Assembly: GCF_014876185.1 (NCBI RefSeq)
Contig: NZ_JADALJ010000001.1
Span: forward strand, 1,965,501 to 2,029,500
Length of the DNA stretch: 64,000 nt
DNA from: Rufibacter sp. LB8
Lineage (GTDB): Bacteria; Bacteroidota; Bacteroidia; Cytophagales; Hymenobacteraceae
Reading direction: 5' to 3'
Both the position numbers and the translations under genes were made by a program. A model generated the notes under the pieces. It ran no database searches. It saw nothing but the letters and a program-made list of their open reading frames with translations, and had not been told where the DNA came from. This document shows, piece after piece, positions 34,473 to 42,308 of this stretch; the first letter of the stretch is position 1; the number at the start of each line of letters is the position of its first letter.

Positions 34473-35381
34473 TTATTTCGTGCCTTGGAAATTTACCAGC
34501 AGAATGTTGCCGGGGTCATTCTTGCCTTCGTTGGAAATATAAAGCTCTCCTTTCGGGCCGAAGGCAATACCTTCTGGCTTGTAGAACTCAGCGTCATTGA
34601 GTTTGTGGCGGGCTTTAATGCTGCCATCGGGGTTCAAGATAAACAACTGCGGGTTGGTAGCCTCCAACAGATAAATGTCACCGGTGGTGGGGTGCAAGGC
34701 AATCTCTGAGGGCTGCCAGTCACTGCCGGCTTTCTTCTTTTTCTTCTTGGCCACGGTTTTCACCAGTAACGGGTCATTGAGGTTCAGCTTGAGGAGCGGC
34801 TGTGATGCTAATTTTTTGGTGGCCAAATCAAACGCATACACGCCTTTGTAGGTCGGGCTGCCGCTCTCAATGCCTTTAATGGCCAGCAGCAGGCGGTTTT
34901 GGCGGGCGTCATAGGTAAGGCCTTCCACGTTGTGGGCGGCGTTGAGCGGCGTGCTGTGCTCCGTAATCTTGGGCGAAGCGCTTTGCCAGTTGGCTACCTC
35001 AAACAAACGCCCATCGCTGCGGACCACATAGGCCGTTTCATTGACAAGGGCAATGCCTTCATAGTCACCGGCGGCGGCAAAGGTCACTTGTTTGTCAAGG
35101 GTTTTGGTGGCGGTGTTGTAAATGAAAATCACGCCGGCCTCGTCTTGCACGCAGGCAAATTTACCATCGCCTAAATAGGCAATGCCAGAGACTTCGCGCA
35201 AGATGGGCGGCACTTCCCATTTCTGGGCAACGGCTACCGCGTTGGAGGCGGGCTCTACCACTTTGGCAGCTTTCCCTTTTTTCCCGTTGTCTGATGTAAA
35301 GCCAAGTGCGTTGCTGTTGTCGCAGGCCAGCAAGGTGGCCGATAGGAACAGGCTGGACAAGATTATTTTAAAGCGTTTCAT
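34473..35381 (-). CDS. SdiA-regulated domain lipoprotein
   Basis: The 302-residue protein has a lipoprotein signal with lipobox LLAC near residue 19, and a beta-propeller of the SdiA-regulated family. Characteristic pieces are VSGIAYLGDGKFACVQDEAG, GDYEGIALVNETAYVVRSDG, a Lys-rich insert KKKKKKAGSDWQPSEIALHP and GIAFGPKGELYISNEGKNDP. The family function is uncertain; some members bind or hydrolyse extracellular ligands. It stands alone between two palindromic repeats. Confidence 0.85.
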   Translation of the reverse strand: MKRFKIILSSLFLSATLLACDNSNALGFTSDNGKKGKAAKVVEPASNAVAVAQKWEVPPILREVSGIAYLGDGKFACVQDEAGVIFIYNTATKTLDKQVTFAAAGDYEGIALVNETAYVVRSDGRLFEVANWQSASPKITEHSTPLNAAHNVEGLTYDARQNRLLLAIKGIESGSPTYKGVYAFDLATKKLASQPLLKLNLNDPLLVKTVAKKKKKKAGSDWQPSEIALHPTTGDIYLLEATNPQLFILNPDGSIKARHKLNDAEFYKPEGIAFGPKGELYISNEGKNDPGNILLVNFQGTK

Positions 35382-35449
35382 AGTCTCTTTTGTTTAGGGT
35401 AGGGGAACGCAAGTGAGCATGCGCTATTTTTCTATATCAGAAAGTTATT

Positions 35450-35489
35450 CTGTTTTCGGGCTCATTTATGAAAATGAGCCCGAAAACGG
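35450..35489. repeat. Palindromic repeat copy 19
   Basis: CTGTTTTCGGGCTCATTT pairs with AAATGAGCCCGAAAACGG; the outermost pair is a G-T wobble. It lies 7 nt downstream of the PepSY gene stop. Confidence 0.93.
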
Positions 35490-35496
35490 AAATTCC

Positions 35497-35937
35497 TTAG
35501 TCCCAGTAGGCCACGGTGGCTACTGTACCGTCTGCGGCAAATACTTTTTCTACTGTTTTCAACTTGTTCTCCAATTCTACCTGGTAATACACCTGGCCGT
35601 TGATCTCCACTTTTTCCAGGTCATCTACTACGTAGCCGGCAAAATCACGTTTAATAGCAGCATCTACGGCGGCAGGCAAATCTGTCACCAACAGGTCTTG
35701 CTTTACTTTGGAGATGGTGCCGTTGGCGTCTACCAAAATGGTTTGGTCCAGGCCATTTACCTCAAACTCGGCCTCAAACAAATCGCCGGCTTTTTCCCAG
35801 TCAATGGTCAGGGCTTGGGGGAACTTGGCTTTCACAGAATTCAAGGCCAACGAAGGCACGTCTGTGGGGGCCAGGTCACGGGTACAGCTAAAGAAACTGG
35901 TGGCGGCGATTACTAGAGCACTCAAGGTCATTTTCAT
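35497..35937 (-). CDS. PepSY-like (DUF2874) lipoprotein
   Basis: The 146-residue protein has a short lipoprotein signal with FFSC at about residues 15-18 and two PepSY-like repeats (about 35-75 and 88-128), the first containing KAKFPQALTIDWEKAGDLFEAEF and the second VEINGQVYYQVELENK. Such proteins in Bacteroidota lie in the periplasm and often accompany two-component systems. Here a histidine kinase gene ends 249 nt upstream on the same strand, so a regulatory or sensory link is plausible but not shown. Confidence 0.82.
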   Translation of the reverse strand: MKMTLSALVIAATSFFSCTRDLAPTDVPSLALNSVKAKFPQALTIDWEKAGDLFEAEFEVNGLDQTILVDANGTISKVKQDLLVTDLPAAVDAAIKRDFAGYVVDDLEKVEINGQVYYQVELENKLKTVEKVFAADGTVATVAYWD

Positions 35938-36186
35938 AACGGTATAGATTAGGTGATCAGTTTATATAGCCCAAAGGTCTGGCCCAAATCAGGAAAGAAT
36001 TGGGAATCTGCGGCGTGAAATAAAAAAATTTCGATTTTTTTCTCTGGGAGGAAAACGGAGTGGGTAGCAACTAAAATCTGCTCTACTGCTTACAAACTAA
36101 CATTTACTGCCTCAAACGCCCTGCAAGGCCCAGCAGAATCAATCTCAGGACAACAATAAAATCGGCTTTTATAAACTGCAGGAAAC

Positions 36187-37452
36187 TCAGAAACTCACCG
36201 TAAAGGTGTGGCCGTTTTCAAAGGCGTACGAAACCTTGAACCCGTACCGGTCACAGATGGCTTTGACAATGGCAAGCCCCAACCCGGTAGAGGCAGTGGC
36301 GGCGTCATCTTTAAAGAACCGCTCAAACACTTTGCTTGCGTCTAGCGGCTGCTGGTTGATGGCCGAATTGCTGATTTGCAAAAATGCCGAAGTTAAAATG
36401 ATTTTGATTTCCCCTGACCTGGCCGTATGCACCACCGCGTTTTTAAGCAGGTTGAGGACCAACATGCTGGCCAAATCTGGGTTCATGCGCACAGAACTGG
36501 CTGCCTGGGTGTCTACCTGCACCGCTACCTCATTAAACGAAATCTGGTCCTCTAAATCTGCCAACGTTTGCCGTAGTACATCAGCTATAGTCACTTCCAC
36601 TTCCTGACCGAATTGCCGGTTTTCAATCTTGGAAAGTAGCAGCAAGCTTTTGTTCAGACGGGTGAGGCGCTCCAGGTTTTCCATGATGGCGCCAATCTGT
36701 AGTAGCTGTTCTTCCTGCAGCGGCTGGGTTTCAGCCAGAAGTTCCAGCTTGTTCAGACTAATGGCCAGCGGCGTCTGCAACTCGTGCGAAGCGTTTTCAA
36801 TGAAGGCTTTCTGGTTCTGGAAGGTTGTCACGTTTTGCTGCAGCAAGTTCTCCACGGTTTCATTCAGGAGCCGGAATTCGTCAACGCTGGTTTTCTGCAC
36901 GGGCACTGGCTGGGCGTCTTCCAGCTTAAACCGCTGCAAACGTTGCAAAATATGGTAAAACGGCTTCCAGATGCGTTTCAGGAGCAGGTTATTGACTACC
37001 AAAATACTGGCAATGAGGCCCGCATAGAGCCACAACAAAGAATACAGTAAATCTGAGATGAGGTCGTCTTCCTCTACCATAGACGTAATGAGGCGCACTT
37101 CATAATACTTTTCCTGGTGCCTGAACACGGAAGTTAACATGCGCACGGGCTCAAAATCCTCTTCGTTGAGCATGTACATGAGCGTGTCCTGGTACTGGTC
37201 TTTGCGATGTTTGGCTTGGGTAAACGGTATTTCTTTTACTTTGTAATACCCGGCCTCAAACGAATCTTGCTGCAGCACCGTGCTGTCTTTGCCGGCCTGT
37301 TGCATGACCAGCAATTTCTGGTTTTCCAGGCCGTCATCCATGCTGTCATAGATTTCCTCTAGCATGTTGAAGTAGAAAAGCGCCGCCCAAATGGTGATGA
37401 CCACAAAAAGCAGCCCTGCGAAATAAGAGGTGGCGTGGTTGAGCAGTTTCAT
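36187..37452 (-). CDS. Membrane sensor histidine kinase
   Basis: The 421-residue protein has a membrane span near 11-30, a periplasmic region to about 130, a second span near 136-156, a HAMP-like linker, the HisKA dimerisation domain with His223 in FIENASHELQTPLA, and an HATPase domain with the N-box Asn338 in LLKNAVVHT and the GLGLAIVKAICDRYG G-box. It would autophosphorylate on His223 and pass the phosphate to the response regulator encoded upstream, whose stop codon overlaps its start by 4 nt. The periplasmic ligand is unknown. Confidence 0.93.
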   Translation of the reverse strand: MKLLNHATSYFAGLLFVVITIWAALFYFNMLEEIYDSMDDGLENQKLLVMQQAGKDSTVLQQDSFEAGYYKVKEIPFTQAKHRKDQYQDTLMYMLNEEDFEPVRMLTSVFRHQEKYYEVRLITSMVEEDDLISDLLYSLLWLYAGLIASILVVNNLLLKRIWKPFYHILQRLQRFKLEDAQPVPVQKTSVDEFRLLNETVENLLQQNVTTFQNQKAFIENASHELQTPLAISLNKLELLAETQPLQEEQLLQIGAIMENLERLTRLNKSLLLLSKIENRQFGQEVEVTIADVLRQTLADLEDQISFNEVAVQVDTQAASSVRMNPDLASMLVLNLLKNAVVHTARSGEIKIILTSAFLQISNSAINQQPLDASKVFERFFKDDAATASTGLGLAIVKAICDRYGFKVSYAFENGHTFTVSF

Positions 37453-38126
37453 ACCGTGACCAGTTTGTAGCCAATGCCATAGACGGCCTGCACCTCCACT
37501 TCGGCGGCGTGGTCTTTGAGTTTCTTTCTGAGGTTCTTGATCTGGGAATAGATGAACTCGTAGTTGTCGGCTTGGTCAATGTAGTCGCCCCAGACGTGCT
37601 CGGCCAGCGCGGTTTTGCTCACCAGCCGGTCTTTGTTGGCCACCAGGTAAAGCAGCACATCAAACTCCTTGCGATTGAGCGCCAGGTCTTGTCCGGCCAC
37701 GGTGGCGGTGTGGCTGTCCAGGTCAATTTGCAGGTTCTGGAGGGTTTGCACGTTGTGGCCCTCAAACTTTCGGCGGCGCAAAATAGATTTCACGCGGGCG
37801 TGCAACTCAGCCATGTGGAACGGCTTGGGCAGATAATCATCGGCGCCCAACTCCAAGCCCTGAATACGGTCATCCACAGAATCTCTGGCCGAGACAATGA
37901 TCACACCTTCGGTTTTCTGGAGCTTTTTGAGTTCTTCCAGCAGTTGCAGGCCGCTGCCGCCGGGTAGGTTGATGTCCAGCAGAATGCAGTCATAGTCATA
38001 GACGCCCAGTTTTTCCAGGGCGCTGTCAAAGTCCACGGCGGTTTCTACCACGTACTGTTCCTGCTTAAGGGACTGCACCATGGAATCACGCATGTGGGCC
38101 TCATCTTCAATGACCAGAATTTTCAT
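37449..38126 (-). CDS. OmpR-family response regulator
   Basis: The 225-residue protein has a receiver domain with phospho-acceptor Asp51 in CILLDINLPGGSG, a conserved Lys in DYLPKPF, and a C-terminal winged-helix domain (about 130-225) with the family end GIGYKLV. It partners the histidine kinase translated from the overlapping downstream gene. Regulated genes cannot be read from the sequence, though the nearby PepSY lipoprotein gene is a candidate. A palindromic repeat lies 74 nt upstream. Confidence 0.93.
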   Translation of the reverse strand: MKILVIEDEAHMRDSMVQSLKQEQYVVETAVDFDSALEKLGVYDYDCILLDINLPGGSGLQLLEELKKLQKTEGVIIVSARDSVDDRIQGLELGADDYLPKPFHMAELHARVKSILRRRKFEGHNVQTLQNLQIDLDSHTATVAGQDLALNRKEFDVLLYLVANKDRLVSKTALAEHVWGDYIDQADNYEFIYSQIKNLRKKLKDHAAEVEVQAVYGIGYKLVTV

Positions 38127-38199
38127 AGCTAAAGCGTTTTTGGCAAGGTAAGCGGCAATTCTGGAATGAGTTGGGAATGGCGGCCTAGCACCAGATTTT

Positions 38200-38240
38200 C
38201 CGTTTTCGGGCTCATTTCCAGAAATGAGCCCGAAATCAGG
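38200..38240. repeat. Palindromic repeat copy 20, overlapping a stop codon
   Basis: CCGTTTTCGGGCTCATTTC is intact on the left; the right end CCCGAAATCAGG is altered. The altered bases contain the TGA stop (38236-38238) of the 38236 gene. Confidence 0.9.
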
Positions 38241-38496
38241 AACGGGTCACTTTTCCTTTGGCTTCCCAATGGCTGCTTTTCACGGTCACGCCATCGGCTT
38301 CCAGTTTGAACCGCCGCACGAAGCGCTCGCCATTGATGCTGCCGTCTGGGGTACGTTTGCCTAAAAACAAGGTGATGGCCCGGCCCTGCCCGTCTGTGAT
38401 GATGGTGAGGTCTTTGCCCGAAAACGTATCTTCCAGCCGGCTGTCTGGGGCCAGTGGTTTGCTGAGTTTGGCGATGAGTTTGGGGTTGAGTGGCAT
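38236..38496 (-). CDS. Small protein of unknown function
   Basis: I do not recognise this 86-residue protein. It has no signal peptide or membrane span and looks like a small beta-rich domain, with segments TIITDGQGRAITLFLGKRTPDG and RFVRRFKLEADGVTVKS. It reaches its stop codon inside palindromic repeat copy 20, so its C-terminal residues are fixed by that repeat. The 38499 gene ends 2 nt before its start and the STAS-like gene lies further upstream, suggesting a three-gene operon. Confidence 0.65.
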   Translation of the reverse strand: MPLNPKLIAKLSKPLAPDSRLEDTFSGKDLTIITDGQGRAITLFLGKRTPDGSINGERFVRRFKLEADGVTVKSSHWEAKGKVTRS

Positions 38497-38498
38497 GG

Positions 38499-38690
38499 CT
38501 ACTGCGCGGTGTAAGATTGCAGAATGGCCAGGGCCTCAGTTTCATCGGCCTCTACCACTTCATCTATCACAGTCTGGATTTCAGCATCTGACCAGCGGTC
38601 GGCCTCGGCGGCTTTCACAAATACGCCCAGGGCCACAAATCTTCCGCCTTCTAACGGCAGAATGGCCTTCACTCTCTTACGGATGTTCAT
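38499..38690 (-). CDS. Small protein of unknown function
   Basis: This 63-residue protein begins with a basic segment (NIRKRVKAI), then [19 protein letters not shown] and an acidic tail [16 protein letters not shown]. No family is recognised and no signal peptide is seen. It sits between the 38236 gene (2 nt away) and the STAS-like gene (20 nt away) on the same strand, which supports it being real despite its small size. Confidence 0.6.
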   Translation of the reverse strand: MNIRKRVKAILPLEGGRFVALGVFVKAAEADRWSDAEIQTVIDEVVEADETEALAILQSYTAQ

Positions 38691-38710
38691 GCACTAATTT
38701 GATTTTTGGC

Positions 38711-39142
38711 CTATTCTACGGAAAAAAGGCCAGAATTGCCGGAACCGGAGGCACTTTCTTTCGCCCACCGGAGCGCAGACTCCAGGCTCTGGAAATATTC
38801 CACCTCGGCCTGCATTTTGGGGCGCATGGTGGCCACCATGCTGCTCACGGCCATCTGGTTGAAGATATCATCAGAGACCACAAAAGCCAACCGCTTTACC
38901 CGAACTAACTGGAACTGCGCAAACCAACTGGTGAGAGTCCAGTCCTGGTCGGCCTGCCGGATCACTTTCATGCCTTTCATGTCCATGACCCAGGTGTTGA
39001 GGTGCTCTTGGTCGGCTACCTGAATTGCCTCCAGCATACCGGCGCGGTACGCCTCACTGGGGACAAAGCCCTGCCAGTGCATCACCAATAAAAGGTGGCG
39101 CCAGTCTGTTTCCAGCTGTAGGTATTGGGCTGCGTCTTCCAT
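38711..39142 (-). CDS. STAS/SpoIIAA-like domain protein
   Basis: The 143-residue protein resembles the STAS-like group found in Cytophagales: an N-terminal strand YLQLETDWRHLLLVMHWQGF, a central WVMDMKGMKVIRQADQDW with the helix that follows, and a strand RLAFVVSDD. SpoIIAA-type domains mediate partner-switching, but the phosphorylatable Ser of anti-sigma antagonists is not obvious here. It starts the probable operon with the two small genes downstream. The gap 39143-39438 upstream shows no recognisable element. Confidence 0.65.
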   Translation of the reverse strand: MEDAAQYLQLETDWRHLLLVMHWQGFVPSEAYRAGMLEAIQVADQEHLNTWVMDMKGMKVIRQADQDWTLTSWFAQFQLVRVKRLAFVVSDDIFNQMAVSSMVATMRPKMQAEVEYFQSLESALRWAKESASGSGNSGLFSVE

Positions 39143-39438
39143 GTGCCGTAGGGCGTTTTTGCTTCGGTGTTGTCCTTAAATGGTGTATGCGTTCTTAAAG
39201 ATAGGCTTAACGGAAACCATCATGGTATAAACTCATTATTAACTACCCAGGTTTTGGAGGAAAGCAACAACTGTATAGGATAATACCCATTGTTTCACTT
39301 TCTGCCCGCTTTATTTCTATGCATGATACAGCCAAATGCTGGAAAATACTACCGTTTGGCATTAAAATAAAAGAGCGCAGCCCATTGAGATTTCACCGGA
39401 AATGATTTAGATTGTAACAGGTTCTATTAGAAGGGTAT

Positions 39439-40329
39439 ATGGTGCAAGAAACAATTTTACAAGACACGCTGCTGCAGGATGTGGCATTGCCGAAAAAAGC
39501 CGACACCCCGGCAGCCCACCCGGAACATTGCGCCAATTGCCAGGAGATGAAGCACGGGCATTTCTGTTCTAGCTGCGGGGCCGAAACCGTGAACCCGCAC
39601 CATGAACTTTCTTTCAAGCATTTCCTGGGTCATTCTTTGCATGAAGTCACGCACATTGAGAACTCCAAGGTTGGCAAAACCCTGTGGGCGCTGCTGTTCA
39701 AACCCGGCCAGTTGACGCTTGATTATTTTGCCGGAAAGAAGATACGTTACCTAAGCCCTCTGCGCATTTTCCTGTTGATTTTTGCCCTGAGTGTGTTTGC
39801 GTATTCATTCTCAGAAACTAACCGGCTCTATGACGTGGAACTCATCAACAAAATGGATACCACCGGCGCGTTCAATGCGCAGCTGGACCGTTTAGCCGCT
39901 GACCATAAAGTGGAAAGACCCGTTCTGGTCCAGCAGATGAACCAAACCTGGCAGCGGTATGTGTCCTGGAGTCAGTTTAGTTACGTGTTGGTTATGGGCT
40001 TGATGCTTAAGTTGGTGTACCAGAAGCGATATTTTGTGGAGCACGTCATTTTCTCCTTCCACTTCATTTCTTTCTCCTTGCTGTTTGCCGTATTGCTTTG
40101 GCCGGCTTATTATTTAGTGGGCATTGGCGCCAGCACCGCCAACTCCTTGCTGTCCCTGGTCAACGTGGTGATTGCGGGCGGATATCTGGTCTTTGCCCTG
40201 AAGCGTATGTACGGGCAATCCTGGAAACGCACTGGGGCCAAAGTATTTCTGCTCCTACTTGGTTATTACACCACCAGTTCCTTGGTGTACCTGGTGGCTA
40301 TGGTTTTTGCTATTGCTTCCGCTAAATAA
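39439..40329 (+). CDS. DUF3667 membrane protein with zinc ribbon
   Basis: The 296-residue protein has an N-terminal CxxC pair set (CANC and CSSC near residues 32-51) forming a zinc ribbon, then DUF3667 with the signature KTLWALLFKPGQLTLDYFAG, followed by IRYLSPLRIFLLIFALSVF and further membrane spans (about five in all). The family function is unknown. It is monocistronic, with a palindromic repeat and a strong bidirectional terminator after it. Confidence 0.88.
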   Translation: MVQETILQDTLLQDVALPKKADTPAAHPEHCANCQEMKHGHFCSSCGAETVNPHHELSFKHFLGHSLHEVTHIENSKVGKTLWALLFKPGQLTLDYFAGKKIRYLSPLRIFLLIFALSVFAYSFSETNRLYDVELINKMDTTGAFNAQLDRLAADHKVERPVLVQQMNQTWQRYVSWSQFSYVLVMGLMLKLVYQKRYFVEHVIFSFHFISFSLLFAVLLWPAYYLVGIGASTANSLLSLVNVVIAGGYLVFALKRMYGQSWKRTGAKVFLLLLGYYTTSSLVYLVAMVFAIASAK

Positions 40330-40344
40330 AAAGCTGTATGATGC

Positions 40345-40392
40345 ACTTCCGTTTTGGGGCTCATTTCCAGAAATGAGCCCCAAAACGGAAGT
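40345..40392. repeat. Palindromic repeat copy 21, 48-bp palindrome
   Basis: ACTTCCGTTTTGGGGCTCAT and onward is perfectly paired over 23 bp with a 2-nt loop. It has TTTTGGGG paired with CCCCAAAA, the swapped version of the usual C-G pair. Confidence 0.97.
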
Positions 40393-40411
40393 CAATACGT
40401 ATTGCCTAATC

Positions 40412-40450
40412 AAAAGAAAAGGGTTGCCTGGTGGGCAGCCCTTTTCTTTT
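40412..40450. terminator. Bidirectional terminator between convergent genes
   Basis: AAAAGAAAAGGGTTGCC pairs with GGGCAGCCCTTTTCTTTT (one bulge). It serves the DUF3667 gene and the convergent transglutaminase/TPR gene. Confidence 0.88.
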
Positions 40451-40457
40451 AGTCGAC

Positions 40458-42017
40458 TTAAAACCTGACGTTGGCAGGCATGGTGGCCAAGGTCTTGAGG
40501 TGCTCATTGTTGGGGTCATAGACCAATCCCTTCTTGGCAAATTCTTTTATGCTGGCTGCGCTTTTCGCCCTGAAGTAAGACTGGCAGGCCATCACGTGCA
40601 AATCTCCCATCATTCTGGCCGTTAAATCGCCTTTGTCTACCTTGTACAGATTCTCAACAGAGGCCAGCATCTTCTTGCCCTCGGCCCTATTGTCGGCTTC
40701 AAACGCATTGTGGGTGGCCCTGGCGAAAGCCATCAGACAGGCATTATGGAAGGTTGGGTCAGTATTGAAGAAACTGAAACGCTGCTTGTAGTCCTCCACA
40801 GATTTCACCAAATCTCCCTTGAAACGCCCTCGGCCCAGCCCTTCATACACCACCGATTTTATGAGACCCGTGAGTTCTGTACTGGCTGGGTTATAGGCGT
40901 AGGCTTTGGTCAGGTAAGCCAGGGAGGCGACATACTGGTTGTTTAGGGCCTGCACCCGGCCATTGTGGAAATGGTACACATACGCAATGTCTTTGTACGA
41001 CACACTGTCACGGGCCGTGCTTAAAAAAGAGGCGTAAATCTTGTTGTAGAAAGCGGTGTCTGGTTTGTCTAGCAGGTGTTTCTGAGTCATGATCTTGAAA
41101 TCATTGGTGAACTCGTCACGGTAGGCGTCGCCGGGTTGCATGGCGTAGTAGCTGGTCAGCAACTCCACCTGTTCCAGCTTGTCATAGTTGATGCCGTCCA
41201 TCTGCTGGCCCAGCGCCGAGGTGAGCAAATAACGGGTTTCATTGGTTGGGTACAGCAAATAGGCTTTCTGGAAGGCTTTGCCCGCCTTCTCATAACTTTG
41301 GTCTTCATACTGCTTCACGCCTTCATTGTAATACTGCAACGCGGCCAACTGTTGGAAAGAAATGGCTTTGTCTGCCTTGAACTGCTCTTTGAAAACCCCT
41401 TCCACGCCTTTGGTTTTCACTTCCTCGTCACTGACCAGTTTCCCTTTCTGCAGGTACTCCACGTAACTTTTCTTGAACCGGGCATCTGGCGCAAAATATC
41501 CCCCAGATGGGTTGGTAGACTCCATCATGATGTTGGCGCCCGCGGGGTCTGCCACTAAATAGACGTGCGTGGGAAGCTGTTTTATTTCATAGGCAATGTT
41601 GTAGCGCTCCAGCACCAGCGCGTAAAGTGCCGTAGCGCTCACGCAGTTGTAGGTGCCGGTCTTCAGGATCTGGTCAAAAGAGGCAATCTCCTCATACTTT
41701 TTCAGGAACCGCTTGTGGGTGGTATCAAAAATAAGTTTCACCTGTTTGGCCAAGGGCTTTTCCTTGATCTTGCTTACCTCCAAAATTGTGAACAATTCCA
41801 GCAAAGACCCTTGGGCGCGTTCCAGTTCCGCCTCTGTGGCGGAGCCATTCACCGCTAGCAGCAGCGCCAGCTTGTTTTGGTTGCCCGTCTGCCAGGCCTT
41901 GAGGTGGGTTTCTTCAAATGGAGAGGAATAGGCAATATTTTTAATGCGAAGGGTATCTTTTTGAGCCTGCGCAGAGAAGGCAAAAATCACCAGCAAGAAA
42001 AGTAGACATTTCTGCAT
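40458..42017 (-). CDS. Exported transglutaminase-like/TPR protein
   Basis: The 519-residue protein has a signal peptide (CLLFLLVIFAFSAQAQ), then a transglutaminase-like fold with Cys in GTYNCVSATALYALVLER near 133-150 and His in LPTHVYLVAD, consistent with a Cys-His-Asp triad of the SirB1/transglut_core2 type. Residues about 220-519 contain tetratricopeptide-like repeats, for example YNEGVKQYEDQSYEKAGKAF and AYAYNPASTELTGLIKS. It may be a periplasmic cysteine protease or scaffold; a substrate is not known. Confidence 0.78.
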   Translation of the reverse strand: MQKCLLFLLVIFAFSAQAQKDTLRIKNIAYSSPFEETHLKAWQTGNQNKLALLLAVNGSATEAELERAQGSLLELFTILEVSKIKEKPLAKQVKLIFDTTHKRFLKKYEEIASFDQILKTGTYNCVSATALYALVLERYNIAYEIKQLPTHVYLVADPAGANIMMESTNPSGGYFAPDARFKKSYVEYLQKGKLVSDEEVKTKGVEGVFKEQFKADKAISFQQLAALQYYNEGVKQYEDQSYEKAGKAFQKAYLLYPTNETRYLLTSALGQQMDGINYDKLEQVELLTSYYAMQPGDAYRDEFTNDFKIMTQKHLLDKPDTAFYNKIYASFLSTARDSVSYKDIAYVYHFHNGRVQALNNQYVASLAYLTKAYAYNPASTELTGLIKSVVYEGLGRGRFKGDLVKSVEDYKQRFSFFNTDPTFHNACLMAFARATHNAFEADNRAEGKKMLASVENLYKVDKGDLTARMMGDLHVMACQSYFRAKSAASIKEFAKKGLVYDPNNEHLKTLATMPANVRF

Positions 42018-42170
42018 GCGTTAAAGAATAAAGTAATTGTATAAGTTGTATATATAAAGATAACAGGAACCTTTGGAAGCAGCAAACCAAAGGTGCAGCC
42101 ACCGGCGGCAAGGTCCTGAATTTAAGTTTGGGAGAGCGTTGCTTAACTAGTTTTGCACTGCTTGAAATTT

Positions 42171-42210
42171 CTGTTTTCGGGCTCATTTTCAGAAATGGAG
42201 CCGAAAACGA
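42171..42210. repeat. Palindromic repeat copy 22
   Basis: CTGTTTTCGGGCTCATTTTC pairs with GAAATGGAGCCGAAAACGAG imperfectly. It lies between the terminator of tex and the start of the transglutaminase gene. Confidence 0.85.
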
Positions 42211-42254
42211 GAATTCTTTTTTTTCTGGCGAAAGCCCTTACTAACGAAGGTATA

Positions 42255-42294
42255 AAACAACAAAGCCCACGAACATCGTGGGCTTTGTTGTTTT
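42255..42294 (-). terminator. Intrinsic terminator of tex
   Basis: AAACAACAAAGCCCACG pairs with CGTGGGCTTTGTTGTTT around 5 nt, 15 nt downstream of the tex stop on the minus strand, with T-rich flank. Confidence 0.88.
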
Positions 42295-42308
42295 TCTATG
42301 GATGGCGT

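Noticed and set aside
38699-38735. Possible extra degenerate copy of the palindrome (ATTTTTGGCCTATTC, AAAAAAGGCCAGAAT)
   Set aside because: Part of it is inside the STAS-like gene, the arms are short and the loop region does not match the family.
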